Source: Deinandra increscens subsp. villosa
Taxonomy: Eukaryota; Streptophyta; Magnoliopsida; Asterales; Asteraceae
Length of the DNA stretch: 64,000 bases
Direction of reading: 5' to 3'
Assembly (NCBI GenBank): GCA_039602395.1
Contig: JBCNJP010000025.1
Location: 49,123,980 to 49,187,979 of the forward strand
The position numbers and the translations under genes are program-made. This document shows, piece after piece, positions 35,552-47,099 of the stretch. The number at the start of each line of letters is the position of its first letter. Positions within the stretch are counted from its first letter, which is position 1. The notes beneath the pieces are model-generated. The model searched no databases. It was given only the letters and a program-made list of their open reading frames with translations, and was not told the origin of the DNA.

Positions 35552-35900
35552 TGTTGATACCTGAGATGTGCGTCGTGTGAAGTATCAAGCATGTACAAGA
35601 TCAAGTCATTCTAGGTCTGGCCGATCTAGGTCCGAACCTGAAGTTCGGACTGGCCGAACCTGAGGTTCGGCCGAAGCTCGGCCAGCTGGGTATAAATATA
35701 CGCTTGGTCTTTGTAACTGAGTAGTTCTGAGCGTGTGAGATTTCTTAAGTGTGTGTTTCTGAGTGTGTATTCTCTGTGTCTATTTCTGAGTGTTTGCTGA
35801 TTGTAATTGTTCTTCTTTGATCAATAAATCAATCGGTTAATTACGTTTTGATGTCCGATTAGCTAGATCGAGTAGACGATCCAATGCTCACGCATTTTCA
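35552..35900 (+). repeat. 5' LTR of a copia element
   Basis: Begins TGTTGATACC and ends GCATTTTCA, 349 bp, with a TATA box (TATAAATA, 35,691-35,698) and GGTTCGG/CCGAACC inverted motifs in U3. A primer site follows. The preceding five bases GCTAG would be the target duplication; the partner lies beyond the gap or is lost. Confidence 0.85.
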
Positions 35901-35902
35901 AG

Positions 35903-35914
35903 TGGTATCAGAGC
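35903..35914 (+). other. Primer binding site (initiator-Met tRNA)
   Basis: TGGTATCAGAGC two bases after the LTR end. Confidence 0.93.
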
Positions 35915-36116
35915 TTTCTGGTTCACTCTACTGATCTGTGGTTGCTATTTTGGATTTTTGAAGCGTTTTTGAAGTTTCTCGAAGTTTGTTTTCGTGTTGT
36001 TCATCATTTCTATCGAGTGTTTGGTGTCAAATTTGTGCATAAGTCATTTTCTATCAGTTTTTCTGAGTCACAGCATCGAGTTTCATTAAAATCAGTCCAT
36101 TTTCGCGCGTTTTCGA

Positions 36117-36395
36117 AAAATGTGTTCGAAGTTCGGAGTTCTCTATTCAGGCTCGGAGTAACTGCTCCGAATTTGGGTTTCGGTCAATCTTCGGTGAGAG
36201 TTCGGTGAATTTTGGTCAAGGTTCGGAGTTAAATCAAGGTTCGGAGAGGGTTCGGAGCTAGATCGGAGTCTTTAGGAGTTCGGTCTGTTGATTTTGATTC
36301 GGAGCAAGTTCGGACAACGTTCGGAGTTTGGTGTTAGGTTCGGACAGAGTTCGGAGGTTGGTTATAGGATCGGAGCAGGTTCGGACAGCAGATTC
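36117..36395 (+). repeat. GTTCGGA motif array in copia leader
   Basis: About fifteen irregularly spaced copies of (A/G)GTTCGGA(G/C) and close variants (TCGGAG, TTCGGT) between the primer site and the gag ATG. Confidence 0.88.
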
Positions 36396-36407
36396 AAATT
36401 TTCAACG

Positions 36408-36654
36408 ATGTCGGATTTTCACGCATTTGCTGCAATGCAAAGTGCCATGCAAACCATGCTAAATTTTGACAATGAAATTGGAACAAGTCAGAAAGTTCCC
36501 AAATTGTTAAAACTTGAAGATTATCAAAATTGGAAGAAACGATTTTCTGCTTATATTAGCACAAATGACATTGATTTATGGATTCCAATTCGAAAGTTGT
36601 ATGAACGACCAATGGAAGATGGAGATCTTAAAGAAATTCAAGACTTCGATGGTG
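36408..36654 (+). CDS. Copia gag, N-terminal part (cut by assembly gap)
   Basis: The ATG at 36,408 opens MSDFHAFAAMQSAMQTMLNF, then SQKVPKLLKLEDYQNWKKRFSAY and NDIDLWIPI, the N-terminal pattern of plant copia gag (UBN2-type, K-L...Y..W...F). It is downstream of the LTR, primer site and leader array, in the expected place. The frame is open until the Ns start, so completeness cannot be judged. Confidence 0.8.
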
Positions 36655-37154
36655 NNNNNNNNNNNNNNNNNNNNNNNNNNNNNNNNNNNNNNNNNNNNNN
36701 NNNNNNNNNNNNNNNNNNNNNNNNNNNNNNNNNNNNNNNNNNNNNNNNNNNNNNNNNNNNNNNNNNNNNNNNNNNNNNNNNNNNNNNNNNNNNNNNNNNN
36801 NNNNNNNNNNNNNNNNNNNNNNNNNNNNNNNNNNNNNNNNNNNNNNNNNNNNNNNNNNNNNNNNNNNNNNNNNNNNNNNNNNNNNNNNNNNNNNNNNNNN
36901 NNNNNNNNNNNNNNNNNNNNNNNNNNNNNNNNNNNNNNNNNNNNNNNNNNNNNNNNNNNNNNNNNNNNNNNNNNNNNNNNNNNNNNNNNNNNNNNNNNNN
37001 NNNNNNNNNNNNNNNNNNNNNNNNNNNNNNNNNNNNNNNNNNNNNNNNNNNNNNNNNNNNNNNNNNNNNNNNNNNNNNNNNNNNNNNNNNNNNNNNNNNN
37101 NNNNNNNNNNNNNNNNNNNNNNNNNNNNNNNNNNNNNNNNNNNNNNNNNNNNNN
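36655..37154. other. Assembly gap, 500 N
   Basis: Exactly 500 unknown bases, the same length as the second gap, so a placeholder of unknown true size. Sequence on the two sides need not be adjacent; the copia element entering from the left is not seen on the right. Confidence 0.98.
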
Positions 37155-37445
37155 GGAAATTGAGATCCAAACATGCAATTGCATATAACATTTTTAAAGG
37201 TGGAGCATGGTTCAGAAGCTTGAAGGCAATTATAGAAACCAATACATAGGATGCGATTTTATAATCCATCATAATCCAAAACTGGCAAGAGGCCATATAT
37301 ATAGTTCTTTTACACATATTTGTAGAATACATTCAAAAGATGCCATCATAGATAGTAAATGCCCACACATAAAATATTTAAACATACCTTCTAGTAATTA
37401 AGAAAAGTGAAGCTACCGAGTTTACAAAATACAATACTCTGAGTA

Positions 37446-37549
37446 TGGCATCCTTCCAAACGACCATCCTCTAACACATAGCAATTGATGGATCATATGG
37501 CATCCTTCCAAAAGACCATCTTCTAGCACGTAGTAATTCATGGATTACA
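37446..37549. repeat. 52-bp tandem duplication
   Basis: GGCATCCTTCCAAACGACCA and the following bases at 37,446 are repeated from 37,498 with several differences; it lies just downstream of the RPA-like gene. Confidence 0.75.
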
Positions 37550-37656
37550 TGACACCCTTGCCTTTGAATTTCTGTGCAGCCTCATCTGCGTTTTCTATTT
37601 ATACGTTCAATGTCAATTGATTATCTATTTAATAGGAATATAGCAGGCTACAATAT

Positions 37657-38567
37657 TTAAATAGACCTACCTAATTCGCCAAGCCGTTTTCTTTTTGCAC
37701 CTGGCTCTTCACTCTGTACGTTTATAGTTAGACGCACGCTATGTTCTATATTTGCAGAGGTAGGTGTTGTACCCGCAATCACATTGGCATCAGTGCCCTG
37801 TTCCATAGTCTCGGAATCAACCGTCACTGCTGAAGAAGAACCACCCTCACCGTCAATGGCGAATAGCTTGTTGACGACAAACTGGATGGTGTTTTTAAAC
37901 GATTTTTCCGATTTCTTTAGTTGGAAAATCCTTTTCACTCCCATGATTTTCTTAATCTCATCTGGAATCTGCATTGCATTCAAGGATCCTTTGTCTCTTA
38001 CCATCTCCTCACAGCTGAGACCAATTAGTTCTTTCATCGGGTCTTCAAATAGGCTTATATCTGCCAAGCCAGCCGCATCCTTGATGGTGCAGTTTACATA
38101 GTAACTGTTACCACACTCATTAGCCATTTACGTATATACATTTCATATACACATATATACATATATATATATTGGAGCTGGTAATTCTTATGTGTATTTG
38201 AGATATGCATCACCATGTTTAGCACATGTGTAGCCGTCTACCTGCTTTGACAAAGTTTACATGCACTCTCCGCATGAGGCAAAGAACCAATTGCGATTTT
38301 TTGTTAGTCACGTGATGGATGCTTCGCAGGTGAACCGCTCCTTCTGCGATACAATTGCGTGTCATCTGGAAAATAAGTCAATATCCACAATATGTGTACT
38401 GTAGAAATAGTCGAAGCAGTTACTTACAATAAGGGTCATCGCATCTTGTTCATACAGTGCTGACAAAGTCAGCCTATTCATTTCCGATATCTTTCGAGTG
38501 AAGCAGATCTTATCTGGTGTAGCAGTACCTTGCAACCTACGTTTGGTTTTAAAATTTGGAAGATGTA

Positions 38568-38613
<46 letters not shown>

Positions 38614-39716
38614 ATTGGCTTGATTGTCGTGTGATTGCTTACCGTGTTGCTATCTCATCTGCAAGCTCTATGTTAGAATTGATATAAACCATGGTTCCTG
38701 AGCATGTTGTTGTAGCCTGTGAATGTGTCAGTTTGTTTACCTTTGTAGGGAATGACTTTCAGCTCCGTGATCGCAGCAATGACAGTTTTGTTTATTGCTG
38801 CGAGAGAGTCAACATCAACTGTCGCTGCTATTTCCTTCCACGGTGCTACAACAACAGTCTTATTGCTGCATATCATTCAATTTGTTGGTCAGGTTATTCG
38901 TTTATAAGAAATTTTGTGTTGTGTTTATGTATCATCCACTCTGTTATACCTGATGTCCCAGAGCTTTAGGCGCAGCAGGCTGTTGTCGTTGCTTATCTGT
39001 ACTTGTTCTAAATCTTCCACCTTTCCTATCACATCTGTAGGATTTGGTAATTGTATGGTAAGCAATGACTAGGCATAAAACAGGTAATACGCTATAAAAG
39101 GTCAAATTAATAGAACTCCCATGTTTTATCACTTGTCTTGCCACCCCTCTAGTGTATAAACTACCTACCATGTTAAATTTACCCAAACAATAATACACAT
39201 ATATGAAAGCAGGTAAATTGCATACCTGTTAGTATCTTGTGGTCATCCAGTTTCAAGTGCAGGTATTTGAAAGGCAGGAAAGTGAAATAATAGTTTGGTA
39301 TAATCCCATCATCTTTGACCTCGGTGATTGAGTCATCCTTGCCAAGCTTGATAGATGCAGCATGTGAGGTTACTCTATACACTGTCAGAGCATACCTGCA
39401 TGCGTATCTATCGAGGTTGTAGCATTTACCTACTGTAATAAGCTTGTCCATGTCCAGCTCTTCATTCAAATAGAATATAGCCTGAATTCCATTACCCTGT
39501 TTCGTTTGCATCAGAAATCAATGTAAGGCTTATTATGAAGCTTTTAATTATATGGCACATGTGGTCGTTTTATACTGACAGATTTGTCAGCTAAGAGGTA
39601 GCTCATAACATCCCCATCCTTATACGGTTTCCACTTATGTAGGACCCTTACTTGAATTTCAATTGGTGCCTCACCTGCAGTTATCTGGGGTATTCCTCGC
39701 TAATCATCCATTTCAT
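37657..39716 (-). pseudogene. Helitron RPA70-like single-strand DNA binding protein
   Basis: Several exons are readable on the minus strand: EIQVRVLHKWKPYKDGDVMS (about 39,716-39,585); AIFYLNEELDMDKLITVGKC...YYFTFLPF (39,511-39,222); DVIGKVEDLEQVQ...LLRLKLWDI (about 39,035-38,950); VVVAPWKEIAATVD...ELKVIPYK, a 24-base intron-like spacer, then ATTTCSGTMVYINSNIELAD (about 38,870-38,640); TPDKICFTRKISEMN (about 38,520-38,430); a zinc-ribbon piece NWFFASCGECM, stop, ...GYTCAKHGDA (about 38,295-38,205); and the last exon 38,127-37,657, with YYVNCTIKDAAGLADISLFE and a basic tail AKRKRLGEL. These match the OB folds and C-terminal zinc domain of RPA large subunits. The stop inside the zinc ribbon suggests inactivity. 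In Helitrons it is thought to protect the single-stranded intermediate. Confidence 0.72.
38571..38610. repeat. (AT)20 microsatellite in RPA-like intron
   Basis: Forty bases of pure AT repeat between two exons of the RPA-like gene. Confidence 0.95.
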
Positions 39717-39846
39717 AACTGCAACACCATTTGAAGAACAATAAAGTCAAGAGGGATATATATTACTCAAAATAACAAAATAGTGGCCTATTATTAAACA
39801 AATATTGGCTATAATATGTAAGTGACTATTAATGGTCTTTAGGCTG

Positions 39847-42800
39847 TCAGCAAACCTGGTTATCTTCTATGTCTTCTAAGAAATCTGAGTACACATCATT
39901 CCTTGTTTTATTATTTGAAAAGCCCTCTTCAGGTACTATTAGGACTTTCAAGGATGATGGTGATGTTGCTCTAGAAAATGCGACATACAATTGACCATGG
40001 CCAAACACAGGTTGTGGGAGGTACACTCCTATTTTCGATAGAGACGGGCCCTGGCTTTTATTGATCGTCATTGTATAACAAAGCCTTAAAGGATACTGCC
40101 TCCTCCTAAAAATAAAAGGCAGCTCCTTATCGTCATAAAGAAACGTGATCCTTGGGATATATACCCTATTTCCTATTGAAGTTCCTATTATTATTGTTGC
40201 CTCTATCACCCTTGGTAGTAGCTGTGTGACAATCAGACGGGTTCCGTTGCACATACCACATGTCTGGTTTATGTTATGTAGAAGTATGACAGGTGTGTTC
40301 ACCTTAAGCTCAAGGCAATGGACAGGCAGGCCTGAGAAGGATAAACTGTTCAGGTACTCAACGGGGTATAGAATTTCACTGTTTCCGCCATCGTTTGCTC
40401 TGGGAGTTATTGAATCTGTACTTAAATAGGTTGATGTGTTCCCTGGAGCCATATGCAACACCCTTCTATTAACCTCATTATCCGTAATGTTTTTGGGACT
40501 GACTATTGCTTTGACAGAGAGGTTTAGTGTTGTTGGACTGCTTAATGTCGTATGATCATATATAAACTGTATCAACTCTAACAGCGGATCATCATCACCG
40601 CCTATCAAATGCTCCTCTGGTATCTCAATGTCTTTAGACTCCATATTTGTAGCTCGTGTTGTGGTGCCCACCCTGCCATCACCTACATCCAGCAACCACT
40701 GTGAGAAACGTCCTATTGACTCTTTCTCTGCATCGATAACTCCAGGCCTTAGCAGCCTTATATTTTGTGTCAGCTTGATAATCCGAAAATGGGGCCACAA
40801 ATATGACTTTGGCAGGGGGAAAGCAATTATCTTTGCCTTACCGGCACGCTTCTTTATTGGAAGTGTCTGCCTGAAATCACCACCAAGGAGGACAGACTTG
40901 CCACCAAAAGGGATGCCTTTTCTGTTAAGTATATCTTGAAGCGTCCTGTCTAAACACTCAAAACACCCTCTATATGTCATAGGAGCCTCGTCCCATATTA
41001 TTAAAGTCGTCTCACGCAGCAGGTCTGCTAAAAGGGTTGTCCTTCTTTATATTGCATACAGCCTCATCAGTGACATCGATAGGTATTTGAAACCTCGAAT
41101 GCGTTGTGCGCCCTGATGGCAACAGAAGTGAGGCAATCCCTGATCCAGCTACTGCCAAGACACGTAAACCAGCCTACCAATACTTGGTCTCTTTCTTGAC
41201 GCCCGTTTGATCCATCTTTTATACTCCAGGTCCCATCTATATTCTTTGAGGAAGTCAACGTATTGCAGGTGCTGGCCAGCAGGATTGGTTCGATTACACT
41301 CCTTCCATTCAGTCAATGTTGTCTTCCTTGATATCGGGTTCCTTAGCACATCCTGCAGCAAACTCTGTTCCCTGAATGTGATGTTCTATTGGTTTTGAAG
41401 GTTAACACAAAGAGCCTGAACAGCTGGATCCCGTTGGTGTATAGGAAAGTTTAATATCCGCCACGCGGCCTCATGTGGGCAGATAAACCTGCCATCAACA
41501 AAGTTCTGGATCTCATCTATTGGATCGTTGGTGGATGATGACGTAGGTCTGCTGGGATTTTGGTCAGACGCAATAGAATATCTAACGCGATCAGGACCTT
41601 TCGAAATATACTTGAAGAGATATTTGATCATCATGCTCCAACCGCAATGCTCTACATTTATGTGCGCATGGAAACGTAATGATAAACGCTTATTGTGTGG
41701 AACAACGTATCCACAATCAATAGCAGCATCGCCTCTCTCAACAGTTGGGCTATTTTTCCTTCTTCTATAAAAGGCACGACCTTTATCATCAATCCTTGTA
41801 ACACTCTCGTATGGCTTTGGGAATTTCTTAGAGCAGGTCCATTCTTCATCCACATGGTCCATGAATCATGGTTTCCGAAACAATTTTGTGTAGTACAGGC
41901 TGTGACTCTTTATCTGGAAACTCAGCAGAGACGAAGGCATCAATGTGATCTGCACCTCGAACCCTAAACGGCTCTGCCACCCACAAAAGAGAATGACAAT
42001 GCGGAAGACCTCGCTTTTGGAATTCTATGGTATAGAGATCTAAAAAGAGAAACAGAATCTGGTTATGAACTTGTATGGAACAAGTGTGAGCAAAGCGAAG
42101 TAAGGAATGAATATCAAAACACCTGCAACAACAACACCAAATGGTATTTCCTCCTTAAGAAAGGCAACAAACGCATCAACCTTCATTTGGAAGACTCGCG
42201 CGATCAGATCAGCACGATCCTGAGCTGTAAGCAAAGGTGTCTCCTGCAACTCCCTTTTTATCTCAGGCCAATTCGTGTTGCAGGTAAACGTGATGAAATA
42301 TCGCGGGTTCCCATGAACTCTACAAATAGCAGGTGCATCTTGGTAATGCTTATACATGTACCTTGGCCCTCCTGTGAAAGAATATGGAAGTATAATTCGT
42401 TTTCCGATATTACGTCCTTCGGTGTCGCCTCTACAAATGGCATCCTCAACACCTCTCAGAATGTCCGTACGGAGGTCACTCTGGTTCTGTGCAAAGTAAT
42501 CCAGCCTATTGCGTTCTATAGAAATATATGCGTCCACCAGGTACTGCTGAAACAACTTTGCACCATGAAGTGGGAGAGTGTATAGACCTGCTCGGTCATG
42601 AATCTGATAACTGTAATACATATTCATCGAGACACGTTTATCTTTTTTGGCGGGAGGAGATAGTTGTTTTAAGTCCTTACACCATCTAGGCTCACCAAAT
42701 AGGAATAGCAACGGGTATTGAAGCGACATGTATGATGGGTGCAAGTGATTTACACGCTGGCGACAACCATCTTTTGTGCGGATAACAATGTCAAAATCTT

Positions 42801-43689
42801 TGGCATTCGGGTCGTTGTCGTACACGATGGGACCAAGGGTGCCATCAGCAGGAAGCTCATACGGATGTACCCCAGCGGAATGGAACAAACGGACAGCAAA
42901 ATCAGGAGTTGAGTTGGATTGGCACATATCTCTTGTAGTCCTAAATAACTTAACCAAACTATTACAACGATCCAATATATTTATCAAAGCATTAACAATT
43001 TGTGGCGACAATTTTTTTTCAGATGAAGAGAAAGGGTCGAGCCTATTTAAAACCTCGTTAGTAGTGTCATATATATAGAGCTGATAACAAGATGGCTTTG
43101 CATTGGAGGCTGGGCACAACGAACTTAACCAATGAGACACTTGACCACCAACCTTAAAGACATGAGGGCCTTTTCAATCGTTGACAGAGTTGTCTATCTC
43201 TGCGCCAAAAGAAGTCATGGCAAACATGGAATTATAAGCCCGAACACTGCCAAGGAAATAGCGGTTCTCGAAAAGATTTCTAATGCTTGCTGGTGGGTTA
43301 ACAGGATATTTCAATTTCACAGCACCACCCCTATAGCATATGCTATACCTAGGGCGCCTACCCAACGGTGCAGACATCAGGCGCTCCGAATACCAGAAGG
43401 TAGCAGCGCAAAATTCATAGATTTGATCACAGCGCCCAAGGTCTGAATAATCATCATAGTCAGTGCGCGAAGAGGAAGCAACAGAGGAGGACGCAAGGCA
43501 TGGGTTTGTAGAGCCAGCTTGGTTTGCAGAGGCAGCTCACGTAGGCCTACGCGGATGCGTTGCAGGAGTAGCAACAACATGACCTGAGCAATCAGTCTGA
43601 GGACGCGAAGACGAAGCAGTAGATGAGGATGGAAGTGTGTTGTCCACATTCGCACGTCGACGTTTGCGCGTGGAAGGAGCGACAAACAT
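39847..43689 (-). pseudogene. Helitron Rep/helicase, interrupted and missing the P-loop region
   Basis: The ATG at 43,689 starts MFVAPSTRKRRRANVDN. The frame continues through in-frame TGA stops at 43,537-43,539 and 43,174-43,176, then is open through the Helitron N-terminal domain (SYQIHDRAGLYTLPLHGAKL, FTGGPRYMYKHYQDA, GNPRYFITFTCN). An 83-bp intron (42,122-42,040) leads to QKRGLPHCHSLLWV, the HUH site. After a frameshift near 41,865 comes KYLFKYISKGPDR with the Rep tyrosines, and a TAG at 41,386-41,388. RKRPSIGRLVYV (near 41,170) then jumps straight to VLAVAGSGIASLLLPSGRTTHSRF, so the GGTGKT-containing section of the SF1 helicase is gone. After a frameshift near 41,040 the rest is intact to 39,847: LIIWDEAPM, LLGGDFRQTLPI, LTQNIRL, CNGTRLIV, MTINKSQGPSL, GQLYVAFSRA. 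Confidence 0.9.
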
Positions 43690-43699
43690 GATTAAAGAC

Positions 43700-46640
43700 G
43701 GAGTGGACGTTATAGGTAAATGACCAAATATAATTAGAGCTATATATGTAATAACGTCATGTAGCAAACAGGCAAAACAACAGCAACAATCAGAACAGGA
43801 CAAACAGCTGAAACAATCATCAAGCAAAGACACCCAAAAAAAGTAACAAACTTTTCTAAATCTGACCAGCAACAAAGACTTCTAGCAACCAAAAGCAAAG
43901 AGGCCTAAGAAGATAAAGTGTAAACAACGAACATGCAGTGACCTAATAAACAAAGCAGAAGCAAAAAATGCGACAAAGTAAGCTAAACAAAGAGAGAACC
44001 GAGCAGAAAATTAACACCGAGATTTAGAACAATTAGTAATAAAAACAATGAAATCAAAATGTACACTAAACTTCCAATAAAAACTAATGTCCTAAAATAT
44101 TAAGCATTCAAAACCTAACCATATCAAACACATTTACTACACCGACCAAACATAAATTATAAGCAAAAGACAACATCCAAATCAGGTTTAAGAACTTGAT
44201 ACACCTAAGCAAGTAAAAATTACATACCACTGAAGAAAGCAGCAAAGAATATACCCATAAAAGCAAAAAAAACAGCAAAATATGTTCTCGGAATTAAGTT
44301 AAGGAAACTTATAAAGCGCACAATACAGCAACACAACCGAAGGTAACCTGCGAAGGCAAAGATCTATGAGTATAAATGAAGAAAAAACATGTAAACAACC
44401 CAAGTACTGAGTCAACAGGGTACAATATGCATATGTACTCCGAAAACAAAAGAGACCTATGATCTAAAACTCACTCACATGAAGATAATGAAGGAAAGAC
44501 AATGTATACCAATGAGAACAACATATAAGGTTAATGGAAAGATAGGAATCGTAGAAGACATGAACCAAGTAATATAAAGGCATAATTTTAGCAATAGGGG
44601 AGAGAAAATAAGCAAATAAGCAAACAACCTTGCGATGAAGAAACCGGAAAAGTATTTTCTTATGAGTTAACAAAACATGGAACAATTATAAGTATTTTAA
44701 CTTGAAGGCTTTGAAAGCTACCACACCCTTAAAAAACACAATAGGAAAGAACAACCAAAACTGTAAACAATAGCTTGAATAGAAAAGAGAAGAATACATC
44801 TAAAGTGTGGAAATCTGATAATGAAATCAGAGAACATAAACATACTTGAAAATACCATACCTATGAAAATGCTTGTTATAATTAGTGTAATGGAATTATA
44901 ATTTATTTTAGTTTTCATTTATAAAAAAGGGTGCTGAAAGGCTGGTAAGTGTAGAAATTTAGAGCAAGTTGAAGGTATACCCGGCAAAGAACATGCCTTG
45001 ATTTAGGAACCAAAAAAAAAACCCAATGGAACAACCCGAAGATGCAACGTACATATCAAAATACACAACTATCAAGGACGTCTCTATTAGAAGTTGCGCC
45101 AAATTTGAATCTTTCCTAACATTGCAGATTGATTTTTGGTGCCTTCCAGACAAAACACATGCAAAAAATCACATAAAAATAGAAACAACACTTAAATCCT
45201 ATAACAACATAATAAAGAAGAGCAGGCAGAACGCACACGTTGGTTTTCATTTAAAAAAATGCCTTTGATTAACATTAACACACACATCCATCCACTTGTG
45301 TTTATAACCTCATAAACAACAGTTACTGCTCAAAGTAAACAACAAAGGTTTTCTTCCTGTGCTTTACATACCCAACAAAAGTTCATCAACACTAACATAC
45401 GAAGCTATACCTTTTTTGGTGCTTTGTAGACAAAGCACATTAAAAAAACACATGAAAATAAAAGCAGCACTCAAACCGTTTAATTTGAAAGTCTCACCCT
45501 AAATCACAGCCCACGAACATATAGCAATCGATTTCAAGACCTGTAATCCCCAAAATAAAGGAAGTCAAACAATCAGAAACCGATAAGTATTTACACAAAC
45601 ATCTGGCAGGCATAAAATCATGACACAGCACATTAACGAATGAATAACCAATAGTAACTAACATCAAACGAAAGACAAAACACATGACCAAACAACCAAA
45701 CAACCAAACACGCAAAAGAACCTCAAAAGAGTGTAAAAAACGTTACAGAAGCAAGAAACCTTTGCTCTGTACAATGGGAAGCCAAAAACAACATGTAACC
45801 TCAAATTCCCATAGAAACTTTCCGATACAAACAGTCTAACGATATACAAACACCTTTTCAGCCAAGGGAAACTAAAACAGATTCACCATTTGTGAAATTT
45901 GGTATATTTTTCCATATATCAGTTACTGAAACTTCCACATTCCGATTTCATTAGGTAAAACATATTCTTTGCACCCGAGGGAAACTAATCGTAAATGTCA
46001 TGAGCCATGCCAACAGAACATGCCCAGATCTCTTATACAAAAAAAAAACTTACCTATTGGTTCATAATTTTTTATTTTCATCTCATAAATCTCGATGATC
46101 ATCTATATATTTACTTGAAATAATTTCCCATTTAATTTAAGGTTAGTAGCCTATCAAACCAATAATCTAAACCACAAAAGGGTTGTTGTACAAAACCAAA
46201 GCTTCAAACGAAAACAGAAACACAAACACAAATCGATTACAATCTTCATAAAAATTACATTAAATAAACCAAATAGTTGCTGCCTTTTTAAGCACAGTAT
46301 CAATTTCGCGTCAGATTGAGCAAATGAATCAAGTTAACACACCTTTCAAATTTCAAGATTGGTATGACCTAATTAGAGGATGAGGATGAAAGAGAACTCA
46401 CTAAATTGGTCAAATTCTGAGGATTTTGAATGATCTTTATGAATTTCAGGATGAATAATGGGAGTATATACGGACATTAAGAGTGATAAAGCCATGCCTC
46501 TACACTAGGCATACAGTGCGAACATGTTGGATGGGAGATGGCAATGGGAGATGGCGAGCAACTCCGTTAGTGAAGGGGCTCCGGCGCCCTGCCACATTAA
46601 TTATCCCCTCTCCGATAAGGTGAAAATTGTACATGCCTTT
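43700..46640. other. Long A-rich non-coding stretch upstream of Helitron Rep
   Basis: No recognisable gene on either strand. Probably includes the 5' part of the Helitron. Short phrases recur (for example AAAGCACATTAAAAAA / CAAAACACATGCAAAAAA near 45,430 and 45,150). Confidence 0.5.
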
Positions 46641-46982
46641 CCTTAAAATCCGTAGGTTGATACAAACAAACATTTTCGTGGGTCCCACAGAGGAAAAAGA
46701 GACGGTGGGTGAGTTTCCTTTTGTTATTTATGATTTCCCTTTCTTTTACTTCCCACATGAGGGTTGTACAACCATCATAATCTTTTGTAACCTAAGGATA
46801 CGAACAAAGACAGCAACAAAGTCTTCCTTAAAATCCGGTAGGTTGATACAAACAAACATTTTCGCGGGTCCCATAGAGGAAAAATAGACGGTGGGTGAGT
46901 TTCCTTTTGTTATTTATGGTTTCCCTTTCTTTTACTTCCTACATGAGGGTTGTACAACCAGCATAATTTTTTGTAACCTAGG
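46641..46982. repeat. 185-bp tandem duplication
   Basis: A unit starting CCTTAAAATCCGTAGGTTGA at 46,641 is repeated from 46,826 with a small number of substitutions and a one-base insertion (GGTAGG for GTAGG). Both end near TTTTGTAACCTA. Confidence 0.92.
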
Positions 46983-47099
46983 CCAATGGAAAGGGTGCAT
47001 AGAGAGTTTGTACACACTGCATTAATACATGTACAATGGATGCTTTGGAAGCTTGTACTCTTTGTTGTATAGTTTGTACCATAAGTTGTCTTATGTTTA

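Larger units (their letters stand above)
37164..43689 (-). mobile_element. Decayed autonomous-type Helitron (Rep/helicase plus RPA-like gene)
   Basis: On the minus strand a Rep/helicase gene (43,689-39,847) is followed by an RPA70-like gene (39,716-37,657), the arrangement known for plant Helitrons. Both carry lesions. The termini were not found: the 3' end may lie in the gap, and the 5' end somewhere right of 43.7 kb, where a long non-coding stretch follows. The limits given are those of the recognisable content. Confidence 0.85.

Noticed and set aside
36288..37332. Open frames crossing the first N gap
   Set aside because: The middle is unknown sequence; only the gag start at 36,408-36,654 is supported.
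46495..47000. Definite 5' end of the 37-44 kb Helitron
   Set aside because: CTCTCTATG on the minus strand is only a weak match to the usual start, and no partner 3' end is available.
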